The translations under genes were made by a program, and so were the position numbers. Below are positions 1-8,510 of a DNA stretch of 47,755 nt, piece after piece. The DNA lies in IMG/VR virus record IMGVR_UViG_3300035701_000058, positions 1-47,755 of that record, one strand, 5' to 3'. Each line of letters starts with the position of its first letter. Within the stretch, counting starts at the first letter, position 1. Origin of the DNA: a virus. Under the pieces are notes generated by a model. It had not been told where the DNA came from. It made no database searches and saw only the letters and a program-made list of their open reading frames with translations.

Positions 1-2081
1 TGCTGTGAATCCAGCCGTAGTCCAGTTCTCAGGAGCTAACGAAGTATGGTCGCACTCCAAAAGCCCGCCAACGGCAGAAAAAGCATAGTAAACACCATTG
101 TATGGCACTACGTAATGGCTAAAAGTATTGTGGTCTAGCAGAAATGGACTATATGGGTTTCTGGTGTATGTTTCAAAATCATCTGTGTATAGCAAGTCCA
201 TGCCGTAGTTAGCCTGTGTACCTCCAGGGGTACTCACGCCATTTATATAAACCCTTGTTCCCTCTTTCCATATCTGGTCTACCCAGTCACCTGGGAATAG
301 ATGCTCCCTATTTCCGATAGTGTAGGCTAATTCGCTAGGTTGAAACTCCTCAATTAACGATGTTCCGAAACTCTTGAATGCACGATATGGATTCGGCCAA
401 CTCGCTGCGACAGCTTCCCAAAGTGGTTGGGTGAACAGCATCATATAGCCATCTTCCCACGGCACGATGCTGTTCTGCCTTGCCCACAATCCTGCTCTAT
501 ATGACCCTGTATTGCCAACAGTACCAGCTTTAAGTAGCGGGTCGCCTACCTCATCTTGCACCCATGAACCTGTCACTGAAGTCCAATTACTTACAGAAGA
601 ATAATCATCAAAAGAGTTACTGCTATCTTGGAACACTTCACTCCCAGATTGATATTCCGTGATAGTATCGAGTTCAAAATTACCGTAAAAGACTTGTATG
701 TACCTATTGTAGTTAAGGTTCTCGGTTGTCCTTACTACTACCTGCAGGGAGTATCCTGGCTGTTTTGTCAACTGAGTCAATGGGTCAGGCCACCAGTAGA
801 GAGGTGCGCCTTCGTTGTCCGCAAAGATTATATCGTAGTACGTGTTATTGCCAGCATCTATATCTCCCCAATGAAAACAGCGGTCATTCAGAAACATCGT
901 TCCAAGTTTGGGATATGTTATATCAGGGAATACTACATAAGGAGGGGATTCAATCTCGGTAGCTACAGCAATCCAGTCTATAGAAATAAGACCATAATCA
1001 GTTGTCGCTGTTCCCACAAATATCTTATGTGGTTCATCTTGAGTGGGAACATTCGCTGGGGCCCAAAGAGTTTCAAATAAATCATCACAACTCCCCCGTC
1101 TGCAATATACATCTGGCTCCCACCAATAATCTCTTGATACCGCATATCTGTACATCGTATCGAACTTATTTATCTCAATTACAAAAGGCGTTGCACCAAA
1201 TGCAGAGATTTTGACAGTTTTCCCCACATCATTATTATTAAATGCCCACTGATAAGTTGGGCAAAGGGAATCATCTATATCTATTCCAGAAGACATTAAG
1301 GCATAGGTCTTACTTCCTGCGGAAAAATTATTGTTATCAGTCATTCCTGCGGAACTGCCTATGAATGAATAACCTGTAATCATGGCAAGAAAACGAAAAT
1401 CGGTTATCGTGAAATCAGTGGTAGTGGCTATGCCTTCAGTACCCGTTATATCAGAATCTACAGTAAGAATTGACGAGGCTACAGAAACAGCAGGAGTTGT
1501 ACCAATAGGGTCAGCCGACCAATCCGTATAGTTACCTAAGAACTGGGTCAGATTAGACACAGAGGTAGTGAATGGTTCAAAGTAAGCAAATACATTATCT
1601 GGTGAGAAATTAGAAGATTGCGTATTCCAATCTGGGTCAAAGAAATAAGAGAAGGTATAGTCTGTATCGGCGCTCAGACCTGCTGGCAGCAGAAGCCAGT
1701 ATTTACTTATTCCTGAAGGAAATCCAGGGCTATCGGTATAGGTTTGCAGCCAATAATACATAGAGTTATTACCGTTCGTTTCGGCAAACTCTACTGTAGA
1801 ACCATTACCAGCACCAGAGCCAGCGAAGTAACCACCATTACATAAACTCGATGTATCTATTTTGATTGGCAGAGCATAGGCAGCAGCTAAAGCCTCGTGA
1901 GTATGTATCACGAAGTCAACTTTGGCATTCGCCGTCTTTCCGTTTACAGACCATGTTCCTTCCTGAACAGTCGGCTCACCCCTGAACAGATTTACATAGA
2001 CCTTGAAATCGTCTGGAGTTCCTGCGCTTCCAGTGATAGGTAGTCCCTTGCCGTATTTGTATCCCGCTGGCCACCCTGTAA
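1..2081. repeat. Terminal redundancy, left copy (circular overlap)
   Basis: Bases 1-2081 match 45675-47755 base for base by eye, apart from one site (A at 71, G at 45745). The repeat lies wholly inside one long open reading frame and cuts it at both ends. That fits an assembly of a circular or circularly permuted genome better than a functional direct terminal repeat. The unit genome is therefore 45,674 bp. Confidence 0.95.
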
Positions 2082-4539
2082 CTACGTAATCTACCGAGAA
2101 CTCCACCCAATCTCCATAGTACGTGTTCGCAGCATCAGATATATACGTCCTATAGAGATACGTAGTATTATATTCCAAGCCACTTATTGGGAGGCTGTAA
2201 TTTCCGAGAGTCCAGTTGCCATGTTCATGCGTATCCCAAGTATCCGTTTCTGTCAATCCATATTTGAATCCCCTAGTTGTTAAATCACCGCACACTATCG
2301 AGGTTATATTCCCCTGCAAAGTCGCAGAGGTTTGACCTATATCCGAGACTGAAAACGTGTCCACGGTAGAAGCTAACACTACGAAACTGCCTACTGTGCT
2401 CCACCCCCAACCTCCAGTGCTATTACCACCAAAGGCGAAATAGTATGTAGCACCATAGGTTAGATTGCCTGTCGGAATATTATAAGAGTAGTCACCTACA
2501 ACGTAATTCCCAGAAGCAGATAAATTACCATTTGCCCACGAGCCATACGTTCCATCGGTAGGTAGAGTATGACTCGTGGTGTCCCAAAGCCACATAAGAT
2601 TAGTAACACCACCCTCGAATCCCAAGTCATCTATACTCCCATTCAGCGTAGCCGAATTGCATGTGATGTTTGTCGTAGAGTCTGCGCTGACTACAGGAGC
2701 ACTTACCAGTGTAAGTGCGATAAAGGGAGGAATAGAGCCTGTGCGAGAATAATAGTATCTGGGGAAATACCCACCACACGTACCGCTAACGTCTTTCAAT
2801 AAAACATCTATTGTTGTACTATTGCCATAAGCGCTCTTCGCTATCCACGTAATGTCCCAAGTCTGCCAGCCATAACCGCCACAAACAAAATCAACATATT
2901 GAGAGGCATCGTAGTCTCCACCAAGGGCTGTCCACGCATTCGTTCCATCATAGGTATTCCACGTTGAACCTGTCTCTGTCCAGTTACCTCTGGTCATCCT
3001 GTAAGCCCTCGTTGTTTTACCAGAGGGGTTCTGACCCAAATAATAAGTGTAATAATATGCGCACAGGGTGGCACTTGATATTTGTGATACGTCTGTTATG
3101 CTAATTCCTGAAAGGTCAAACTCTAAGATTGGGCGCATCCAAGCGCCACAGTCAACAACAAAATTAACATCCGTTCCGTAGTTCGTAGTCTTCGCATCAT
3201 TATTTGTGTAATTGTCCTTAATCGGAACGAAATAAGAGGATGTGAAATTGCCCTCAGTGCTCCATGACCAGCCACAGTCACCGAGCGCTCCTACCCTGAA
3301 ATAATACAATGTGCTAGGCTTCAATTTGGTAATTAGGTGATTATAAGAGCCAACACCGTAGCTTCCTAAGTCGCTGGTATAACTATGGGCGTATAATCCT
3401 GGTGGAGCACCTGTAGGTATTGCGTGAGAGGAAGTGTCCCATGTCCACGCTACATAAGTCGCATTACCGCCCACTACCGCAGATATGCTACCGTTGAGAG
3501 TCGCATTACCGATATTTACGCTCGTAGCAGCAGAAGTAGCAACATAGACTCCTCCATCTTGAAATGAACTAACCGAACTCCAGCCCCACCCACTGACATT
3601 GTAAGCCCCCACAGCAAAATAATACGTCATATTTGAGGTAAGATTGCCTGAAGGAATAACGTAGCTGTAATTCCCCACACCATAAGAGCCTGACGTCCAA
3701 TTACCGTTTGGCCATACCCCATAAGTCCCATCCGTGGGTAGGGCATGAGAGGAAGTGTCCCACACCCACATAATCTTAGAAGGCGTACTCGAACCGATAT
3801 CAGTGACATTTCCGTTCAGCATAGCTGAACTACAGGTTAGGCTCGTAGCTGTAGTAGTAGCCAAGGTTGCTACGTCTGTGTAGGTCACAGACAATTTAGG
3901 ACGTTTCGCCGTGTCTGTAGTGTATTCGCTAGAATGGAAGTTGGGAACGCTGCTACTATCACTCTCGGTAGTAAAACTCAACCTGACACTAAGTATGTCA
4001 CCTTGATTTGCTATCGCATCCTGCACTAAGGCTGTAACAGTAAAACTTACCCACCCTATGTAAGCATGGGTGTAACTTGTAGTAGCTTGGTCTGTATCCG
4101 TGACGGTAGGCTGAGTATTCCACGTGACCGTAGATTCTGACCAATCGGAGGTTGTCCGTTTGCATTTAATTTCCTTTGCAGCGTCTATTGACAGATAATA
4201 GGTATTCAAGTAAACGCTTAAAGTAGCAGAGGTTACCACCGCTCCATCTGGGATTGATGAGGTAGAGAACCTTTGTAAATGACGGTAGATATTAGAAGTA
4301 GCAGCGTAGTCCGTAAGGGCAACATAGACATTTGAACCATAATTAGTAGTGGGATTTGCTTGACTTACATCGGCATCCTCTGTGCTAGGCTGGATAGTTA
4401 CCGTAGTAGAAGCACTAGCTACCCCTGCCCCAAACTGCTTATCTCCTATCTGCCATGAGTAGGGCAGCACAGAGGCTAGGATGGCTAAGACCATGCAGAG
4501 AGTAAATAATGCGTACCAGTTTTGCTTTAATTTATTCAT
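1..4539 (-). CDS. Giant secreted modular adhesin, N-terminal 1513 codons (continues across the circular seam)
   Basis: I read this frame without a stop from the ATG at 4539 to base 1. Across the seam it continues at 45674 and ends at 43926, giving 2095 residues. Residues 1-8 are basic and 9-27 hydrophobic, with a possible cleavage after Ala-Ser-Ala near 44, so it looks like a Sec signal peptide. Residues about 47-220 and 434-613 look like DNRLRE (CBM96-type) domains, with the D..NYG..., sATLSVY and sTWNT signatures. Three FN3-like modules follow the pattern WDTSSHxLPT...YYFAxG...GWGWS, near 224-331, 332-434 and 614-723; a diverged fourth lies near 723-820. The start overlaps the stop of the upstream secreted gene (TAATG). 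The role is inferred as surface or carbohydrate binding; no enzymatic residues were identified. Confidence 0.9.
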   Translation of the reverse strand, partial: MNKLKQNWYALFTLCMVLAILASVLPYSWQIGDKQFGAGVASASTTVTIQPSTEDADVSQANPTTNYGSNVYVALTDYAATSNIYRHLQRFSTSSIPDGAVVTSATLSVYLNTYYLSIDAAKEIKCKRTTSDWSESTVTWNTQPTVTDTDQATTSYTHAYIGWVSFTVTALVQDAIANQGDILSVRLSFTTESDSSSVPNFHSSEYTTDTAKRPKLSVTYTDVATLATTTATSLTCSSAMLNGNVTDIGSSTPSKIMWVWDTSSHALPTDGTYGVWPNGNWTSGSYGVGNYSYVIPSGNLTSNMTYYFAVGAYNVSGWGWSSVSSFQDGGVYVATSAATSVNIGNATLNGSISAVVGGNATYVAWTWDTSSHAIPTGAPPGLYAHSYTSDLGSYGVGSYNHLITKLKPSTLYYFRVGALGDCGWSWSTEGNFTSSYFVPIKDNYTNNDAKTTNYGTDVNFVVDCGAWMRPILEFDLSGISITDVSQISSATLCAYYYTYYLGQNPSGKTTRAYRMTRGNWTETGSTWNTYDGTNAWTALGGDYDASQYVDFVCGGYGWQTWDITWIAKSAYGNSTTIDVLLKDVSGTCGGYFPRYYYSRTGSIPPFIALTLVSAPVVSADSTTNITCNSATLNGSIDDLGFEGGVTNLMWLWDTTSHTLPTDGTYGSWANGNLSASGNYVVGDYSYNIPTGNLTYGATYYFAFGGNSTGGWGWSTVGSFVVLASTVDTFSVSDIGQTSATLQGNITSIVCGDLTTRGFKYGLTETDTWDTHEHGNWTLGNYSLPISGLEYNTTYLYRTYISDAANTYYGDWVEFSVDYVVTGWPAGYKYGKGLPITGSAGTPDDFKVYVNLFRGEPTVQEGTWSVNGKTANAKVDFVIHTHEALAAAYALPIKIDTSSLCNGGYFAGSGAGNGSTVEFAETNGNNSMYYWLQTYTDSPGFPSGISKYWLLLPAGLSADTDYTFSYFFDPDWNTQSSNFSPDNVFAYFEPFTTSVSNLTQFLGNYTDWSADPIGTTPAVSVASSILTVDSDITGTEGIATTTDFTITDFRFLAMITGYSFIGSSAGMTDNNNFSAGSKTYALMSSGIDIDDSLCPTYQWAFNNNDVGKTVKISAFGATPFVIEINKFDTMYRYAVSRDYWWEPDVYCRRGSCDDLFETLWAPANVPTQDEPHKIFVGTATTDYGLISIDWIAVATEIESPPYVVFPDITYPKLGTMFLNDRCFHWGDIDAGNNTYYDIIFADNEGAPLYWWPDPLTQLTKQPGYSLQVVVRTTENLNYNRYIQVFYGNFELDTITEYQSGSEVFQDSSNSFDDYSSVSNWTSVTGSWVQDEVGDPLLKAGTVGNTGSYRAGLWARQNSIVPWEDGYMMLFTQPLWEAVAASWPNPYRAFKSFGTSLIEEFQPSELAYTIGNREHLFPGDWVDQIWKEGTRVYINGVSTPGGTQANYGMDLLYTDDFETYTRNPYSPFLLDHNTFSHYVVPYNGVYYAFSAVGGLLECDHTSLAPENWTTAGFTA

Positions 4540-5144
4540 TATCCTGCCCTCGGATATCTAAATTGAAGTAAGTTAAAATACACCGTTGTATTGATTGTGC
4601 TATCAGACTCGTCAATCAGGAATCTCAGCACCAGCGCATCGCCCCTTTGTGGTGAGTTAGCTGGAACAAGAGAGTTGGCGAACGTAACTATATTCATCTT
4701 GTTTGCGCCATTGGAAGTATCTGCCTGAACTACTGCGGAGCTATAGGCGACACTCACTAAATCACCGTCTCCTACCGCTTTAGCCTGTACCTCAATCTCG
4801 ATAGTACCCAAATCGGCATCATTCGTTATCCAGCAGAATCTAAGGTCACTGAGAGCACCGCCATTAGCATAGTCGGCTGGTAGCCATGCACTCCACTCGA
4901 AGGATTCGTCTACATCATCAGACAAATCAAACGAACCCATCCACAGCGTAGTAGCTGCCGTTCCTGTGAACTCCACAGCAGCACCGTCCGTACCACCTAT
5001 GGTCTCGGAAGGTGCTATGCCACCGCCAGATACCCCGAAGTAGCCCCACTGTGCAGCTTGAGGTGGAGGCTGGTTGACAATAGCCTGCGCCTGACTGCCA
5101 AGCACAAGTATTAGCAACAAAATGGCTATTAGAACTTTAATCAT
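4539..5144 (-). CDS. Secreted beta-rich protein of unknown function
   Basis: This 201-residue protein begins with a clear Sec signal peptide: MIKVLIAILLLILVLGSQAQA, with probable cleavage after AQA near residue 21. The mature part is rich in Ser, Thr, Gly and acidic residues and reads as alternating strands; it has no Cys apart from one in the middle. A strong site (GGAGGCTAAACC) precedes the ATG. Its TAA overlaps the ATG of the giant adhesin, so the two are probably translated together and exported as partners. I recognise no family. A signal peptide is unusual for a virion protein, so a host-surface or periplasmic role is as likely as a structural one. Confidence 0.85.
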   Translation of the reverse strand: MIKVLIAILLLILVLGSQAQAIVNQPPPQAAQWGYFGVSGGGIAPSETIGGTDGAAVEFTGTAATTLWMGSFDLSDDVDESFEWSAWLPADYANGGALSDLRFCWITNDADLGTIEIEVQAKAVGDGDLVSVAYSSAVVQADTSNGANKMNIVTFANSLVPANSPQRGDALVLRFLIDESDSTINTTVYFNLLQFRYPRAG

Positions 5145-5147
5145 GGT

Positions 5148-5390
5148 TTAGCCTCCGTTCTTCTTCTGCTGGCTTCTCTCGCCGAACCAGAACGCTACGA
5201 GGGTGTTACCGATAGCAATACCTGCAATCGCAGCTTCATCGTCGTGCATCCAGAGAGCGCCATAGAGGATGATGGTGAACATTACGCCTCCGCCTACCAC
5301 CGTCAGTAATACCCTGACTGCACTCTTGGTTCGGATTAACTCCTCTTTCATATGATGTTCCAAGCCATCGCCACCGTTCGGTGTAGTCAT
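5148..5390 (-). CDS. Small two-helix membrane protein, holin-like
   Basis: This 80-residue protein has two hydrophobic stretches, near residues 24-45 and 53-69. It ends in FWFGERSQQKKN, which resembles the charged tail of a large group of phage holin-like proteins (FWFGSS..GS.KK). The ATG follows TAGGAGGTCAAA, which overlaps the stop of the preceding gene. It sits just before two exported proteins. It could be a holin or a membrane helper for that cassette. The resemblance is by eye only, and a second two-helix protein near 28.6 kb competes for the holin role. Confidence 0.75.
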   Translation of the reverse strand: MTTPNGGDGLEHHMKEELIRTKSAVRVLLTVVGGGVMFTIILYGALWMHDDEAAIAGIAIGNTLVAFWFGERSQQKKNGG

Positions 5391-5399
5391 TTTGACCTC

Positions 5400-5729
5400 C
5401 TACGCTTCTTTGGTTATAATGCCATCCCAAAAGCCATATCCTGTACTACCGCTTACATTCTTGACTTTCAGATAGTCGTTATAGGTAACATGAAACACGA
5501 CGGATAGCATGCCATTGGATAAACCGAGTGCAGCCATAGTATTGTAATCTGCAATCAGCATATCACTCGTTCCGTCGCATCGATAAATTTCAACTTTGGT
5601 CGGGTCTGTGCCGGGGAATGCCCAGCCGATATTATGGACTGAGGCTTCTTGCCCACTCGTTGGTCTTATTGTCATAACCGCATCGTCGGCTACGGACGCC
5701 TTGTCTGTGAAAACATCCCCTCTTGCCAT
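5400..5729 (-). CDS. Putative phage structural protein
   Basis: This 109-residue protein has a strong site (AGGAGGCTCTT) before its ATG. It contains MTIRPTSGQEASVHNIGW near residues 19-36 and a C-terminal FHVTYNDYLKVKN...FWDGIITKEA. I associate this pattern with small uncharacterised virion proteins of tailed phages (MTIRPxxGxEAxIHN...DGVxTK). There is no signal peptide or membrane segment. It lies between the HNH gene and the membrane/secreted cassette at the end of the head genes. A capsid or head-fibre component is a reasonable guess, but nothing in the sequence proves it. Confidence 0.8.
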   Translation of the reverse strand: MARGDVFTDKASVADDAVMTIRPTSGQEASVHNIGWAFPGTDPTKVEIYRCDGTSDMLIADYNTMAALGLSNGMLSVVFHVTYNDYLKVKNVSGSTGYGFWDGIITKEA

Positions 5730-5747
5730 AAGAGCCTCCTGTTAGAG

Positions 5748-5777
5748 AGAGGGGGCAAGCATGAGCCCGCCCCCTCT
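5748..5777 (-). terminator. GC-rich hairpin between HNH gene and next structural gene
   Basis: A perfect 9-bp stem, AGAGGGGGC paired with GCCCCCTCT, encloses a 12-base loop. It lies just downstream of the HNH stop codon at 5790. The following bases on the minus strand (TCTCTAAC) are only weakly U-rich. It may be a weak terminator, an mRNA 3'-end stabiliser or the border of the mobile HNH insertion. Confidence 0.5.
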
Positions 5778-5789
5778 TCTCGTTGACTT

Positions 5790-6329
5790 TCAAGACCTAG
5801 AGTTACTTGTTATCTGGACACCGAGTAACTCCACTTCAGCTTCTAGCTGTGTTACACGCAAGGAAAGGTTTTTGTTCTCATATTCAAGACACTTAAGTTC
5901 CTCGCGCATTTTCTGGAGCTGTAGATTCTCATGGTGCGTTACGAGATCAAGATTTTCAATTCGGTTGTCATCCCTAATCCCATTTCGATGGTCAACTAAT
6001 TCCCATCGCTGTAAAGGTCTTCCGAGATGTTGGGCCATGACATAACGGTGTTCCTGTAATTCGCCATCATTAGCCATGCAATAATATGGGTTGTCAGGTT
6101 GAATCCTAACGAACACATAGCCAAGCTCAATGTGGCGACCGCCTTTCCAGTTAGTGTTTTTGTCCCCTCGTGGTCTAGCACAACGAAGGCAATGCTGATA
6201 TACAGGTTTCCCCGCAATCAGCGCTACCCATCTTTCCCTGCCACAAGTTTTACAGGCACACCACATCCGTTTCTGTTCGCCAACCAAATTGAGATCACAA
6301 GGTCTGCGTATTTCGCCTAGTTCTGGCAT
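5790..6329 (-). CDS. HNH homing-type endonuclease with C-terminal coiled coil
   Basis: This 179-residue protein carries an HNH core: EHRYVM at 93-98, then VDHRNG at 112-117 and DDNRIENL at about 120-127. Two Cys clusters (24/26/29 and 47/50) precede the core and probably bind zinc. Residues about 133-172 form a charged, leucine-rich coiled coil, probably for DNA binding or dimerisation. It starts MPELGEIRR, almost like the second HNH gene at 38564-39154 (MPEIGEVRR), so the two are paralogues. Such free-standing HNH genes cut DNA at intergenic sites and spread themselves. It sits between two structural genes and is followed by a strong hairpin, as expected for an insertion. Confidence 0.9.
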   Translation of the reverse strand: MPELGEIRRPCDLNLVGEQKRMWCACKTCGRERWVALIAGKPVYQHCLRCARPRGDKNTNWKGGRHIELGYVFVRIQPDNPYYCMANDGELQEHRYVMAQHLGRPLQRWELVDHRNGIRDDNRIENLDLVTHHENLQLQKMREELKCLEYENKNLSLRVTQLEAEVELLGVQITSNSRS

Positions 6330-6356
6330 AAGAACCTCATTTGATGCTCGTATATG

Positions 6357-6959
6357 TCACTCACTTAAACCTATATACATCGAGGCTTGCAATTTATCAC
6401 CAGTTAGCAAAGTTCTGCTCGCGCTTAGAGCCTTTGTGCAAATCAGGTGGTCGTCGTCACCGTCTGCCACAGCGGTAGCATCTGTCACGAGGTTCAGGTT
6501 GAGAACTGCCGTGAAGTTCTCACCTGCTGTCCATTCCACCGTCTTTGAATCAGCTCTGTAGTACGCGGCTGGCTGGTTAATGTAGAAGTCCTGACCGCTA
6601 AGGCCAGTACCAGCCGATGACAGAGCGATACGAGCGCCGCCTGACAAGGCTTTGACTTCGCCTGACAGTGTGGCCAGAGTATCGGCCTCTGCCGGAACAG
6701 CTCGCGCATCGAGTGCAAGGTAAAAGTTTGCTGGAGGCGAGCCATAGTTGCTCATGCCAGTCGCGAAGAAGCTAGACAGCATGGCAATTTCTCCAGTGTC
6801 CACGAGGATATTGCCCCCACGATTGGGCTCTTCCCAAATCTCGTCATAACCCCCAACAGAGCAAAGTCCCTCACCGTCTAGGCGGCACATGGGCCGCAGA
6901 TGCGAGACTTTATATTGGGGATTCCATTTCAAGAGCGTCATGAGTTTTTCTTCCATCTT
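6357..6959 (-). CDS. Putative virion protein
   Basis: This 200-residue protein has its start set at the ATG at 6959, because GGAGGACAAG lies five bases before it; the ATG at 6971 has no such site. It contains NYGSPPANFYLALDARAVPAEADTLATLSGE-like text near the centre. I have seen this style in small structural proteins of tailed phages, which describe a dose of Thr/Ala-rich strands. It is not a recognised enzyme and has no membrane segment. It follows the major capsid gene by one small gene, so a head or head-tail role is likely. The assignment rests mainly on position. Confidence 0.75.
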   Translation of the reverse strand, partial: KMEEKLMTLLKWNPQYKVSHLRPMCRLDGEGLCSVGGYDEIWEEPNRGGNILVDTGEIAMLSSFFATGMSNYGSPPANFYLALDARAVPAEADTLATLSGEVKALSGGARIALSSAGTGLSGQDFYINQPAAYYRADSKTVEWTAGENFTAVLNLNLVTDATAVADGDDDHLICTKALSASRTLLTGDKLQASMYIGLSE

Positions 6960-6992
6960 GTCCTCCGTCATAATTTAGAGTCGCTGGGCATC

Positions 6993-7223
6993 TTAAAGAT
7001 TTTCGATGTAGACTTTGCTGGGGCCGAGCGCCTTCTGAAGTGCCGCCTTCTGATCCTCGGATAAGGTGGCTACCAGCGACTCTGCTCCCGCGTCTGCCGA
7101 CTTTTTGGAACGTTCCGCCTGAATTTGACGCTGTTTGAGTTTGAGTTGATGCTGGCCTTCCATCACGAGAGCGAGTTCTGCATCGAGCTCAACCAGGGTC
7201 ATCGCTTCGAAACTCTTGGGCAT
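6993..7223 (-). CDS. Small helical protein downstream of the capsid gene
   Basis: This 76-residue protein has AAAGGAGGTTAAAACA before its ATG. Residues about 8-45 are a charged amphipathic helix rich in Leu, Gln, Lys and Glu, and residues 50-66 look helical too. I do not recognise the family. It lies between the major capsid gene and another putative virion gene, so it may be a capsid-associated or assembly protein. There are no cysteines and no membrane segment. Confidence 0.75.
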   Translation of the reverse strand: MPKSFEAMTLVELDAELALVMEGQHQLKLKQRQIQAERSKKSADAGAESLVATLSEDQKAALQKALGPSKVYIENL

Positions 7224-7256
7224 TGTTTTAACCTCCTTTATTTTTTATAGGTGTGA

Positions 7257-7307
7257 GTCGGGGGAGGTTGAGAGGAAGGAGTTAGGTCTCAGTTTCTCTC
7301 CCCCGAC
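7257..7307 (-). terminator. Perfect 10-bp hairpin downstream of the major capsid gene
   Basis: GTCGGGGGAG (7257-7266) pairs fully with CTCCCCCGAC (7298-7307) across a 31-base loop. It stands 20 bases after the capsid stop. On the minus strand the bases that follow (TCACACCTATAAAAAA) are not U-rich. It is therefore more likely an mRNA stabiliser or a partial terminator that sets the ratio of capsid to later genes. Confidence 0.5.
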
Positions 7308-7327
7308 CTGGAAACTTTATATTCCGC

Positions 7328-8473
7328 TTAGACGTGCCCGCCCATATAGCAAGCCCTCCAATCGAGCTTGCAGGCACCGGCTACGATCCGAACTCGATAG
7401 AACACATTATCGGTTGCGAAGTCACCAGAGAAGGGACTCAGTGCGCCACCGCCCACAGTCACCTTATCTGAGTTCTTCATGCAGATTTCGGGATTCTCAT
7501 GTCCTGCCAGGTGCGCGAACTCCATCGCTGCTATATCGCCGGGGTCAGAAAACAGATACCAGCCTCGCTGTCCATTAGTCGCGTCAAAGATGGGTAGGTA
7601 GGGGTCAACAATGAGTTGCAGCCCATATTGTGCTATGACGTTATTAGTCGGATAGGGCACAGAGCCAATAGTTCCGTCTACGTCGATACTTTCTGCCAGC
7701 CACATCTTGTTAGCAGAGGTTAGAATCTGTCTTGCCGTGAACTCTAGTCCCGGGGGTACGACAAGGAACTTTGGCCGATTGTAAATCGGCTCACCGCCTA
7801 CATCGGTCAAGGCCTGCATGAATTGAACGCCTGCTTCGAGTGATACGATGCTCAGAGCAGTTACCACGCAGTTCAGTTGCCCCGCCGTAGTGTGGTCGAA
7901 CAGATTAGCGGCCGCATGAGTCCCGACATCGTTACAGTACAAACCTGTTATGATTCGGTGCTCGGTTCTTGCAGCAGCCTTGGCAAACCTCTCAGGCGTG
8001 TCCTTCAAGGCGTTCAGATCGTCATTGATAAGGGATTCCCAGCTAATGTCGAACTGGCGCCCATATTTGTAGACCTGAAGGTTGTATCGTGCTTCATCCC
8101 GGTCAGAAGCAGGATACTCGCCTTTCTCTGGTACTCGTGCAAGGTTCTGGTCGCCTCCACTTATGGCAAACCTGCGGTTTACTCTGAAGTCCCTCACAGT
8201 GGACATCTTCGTAAAGGCTTTCCACACAGGTTCAGTGGCCTTATATGAGGCGAGAAGTTGTCTGTCCAGCACGTCGCCGAACAGATAGGGGAAGTCTGAG
8301 GTTGTCAGCGCCTCGCGCACAAGGAACTCGTGCTTGTGGCTGGGCAGTCCCTGCTTATTCGATAGCAGGTTTATAGTCTCGACAAGCCTCTTTTCCCAAT
8401 CCTCAGGTCTTTTGGTTTCGTGGAGCGACTGATACCCGGACCAATCCTCCATAATCTTCATCAATTCTGGCAT
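7328..8473 (-). CDS. Major capsid protein (HK97 fold, protease-type family)
   Basis: This 381-residue protein has the length and text of HK97-fold capsid proteins. The segment RYNLQVYKYGRQFDISWESLINDDLNAL, near residues 128-155, is the typical strand-plus-helix of families processed by a prohead protease. It follows the decoration and protease/scaffold genes in the order used by many siphoviruses. About 415 copies would form a T=7 shell. The leader TTAAAAACTAGGAGGAAA before the ATG is nearly identical to that of the decoration gene upstream, which suggests matched high expression. No other gene in the window is a better candidate. Confidence 0.9.
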   Translation of the reverse strand: MPELMKIMEDWSGYQSLHETKRPEDWEKRLVETINLLSNKQGLPSHKHEFLVREALTTSDFPYLFGDVLDRQLLASYKATEPVWKAFTKMSTVRDFRVNRRFAISGGDQNLARVPEKGEYPASDRDEARYNLQVYKYGRQFDISWESLINDDLNALKDTPERFAKAAARTEHRIITGLYCNDVGTHAAANLFDHTTAGQLNCVVTALSIVSLEAGVQFMQALTDVGGEPIYNRPKFLVVPPGLEFTARQILTSANKMWLAESIDVDGTIGSVPYPTNNVIAQYGLQLIVDPYLPIFDATNGQRGWYLFSDPGDIAAMEFAHLAGHENPEICMKNSDKVTVGGGALSPFSGDFATDNVFYRVRIVAGACKLDWRACYMGGHV

Positions 8474-8510
8474 CTAATTTCCTCCTAGTTTTTAATAACT
8501 TGGTTTCGGG

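Noticed and set aside
628-1080. Plus-strand frames in the redundant ends (also at 46302-46754)
   Set aside because: They lie opposite the giant adhesin gene and have no ribosome binding site or recognisable protein features.
1-2081. Functional direct terminal repeat of a T7-type phage
   Set aside because: Both copies lie within one long gene and truncate it at each end; a packaging repeat would not be expected to split a gene at both ends. Circular overlap explains it fully.
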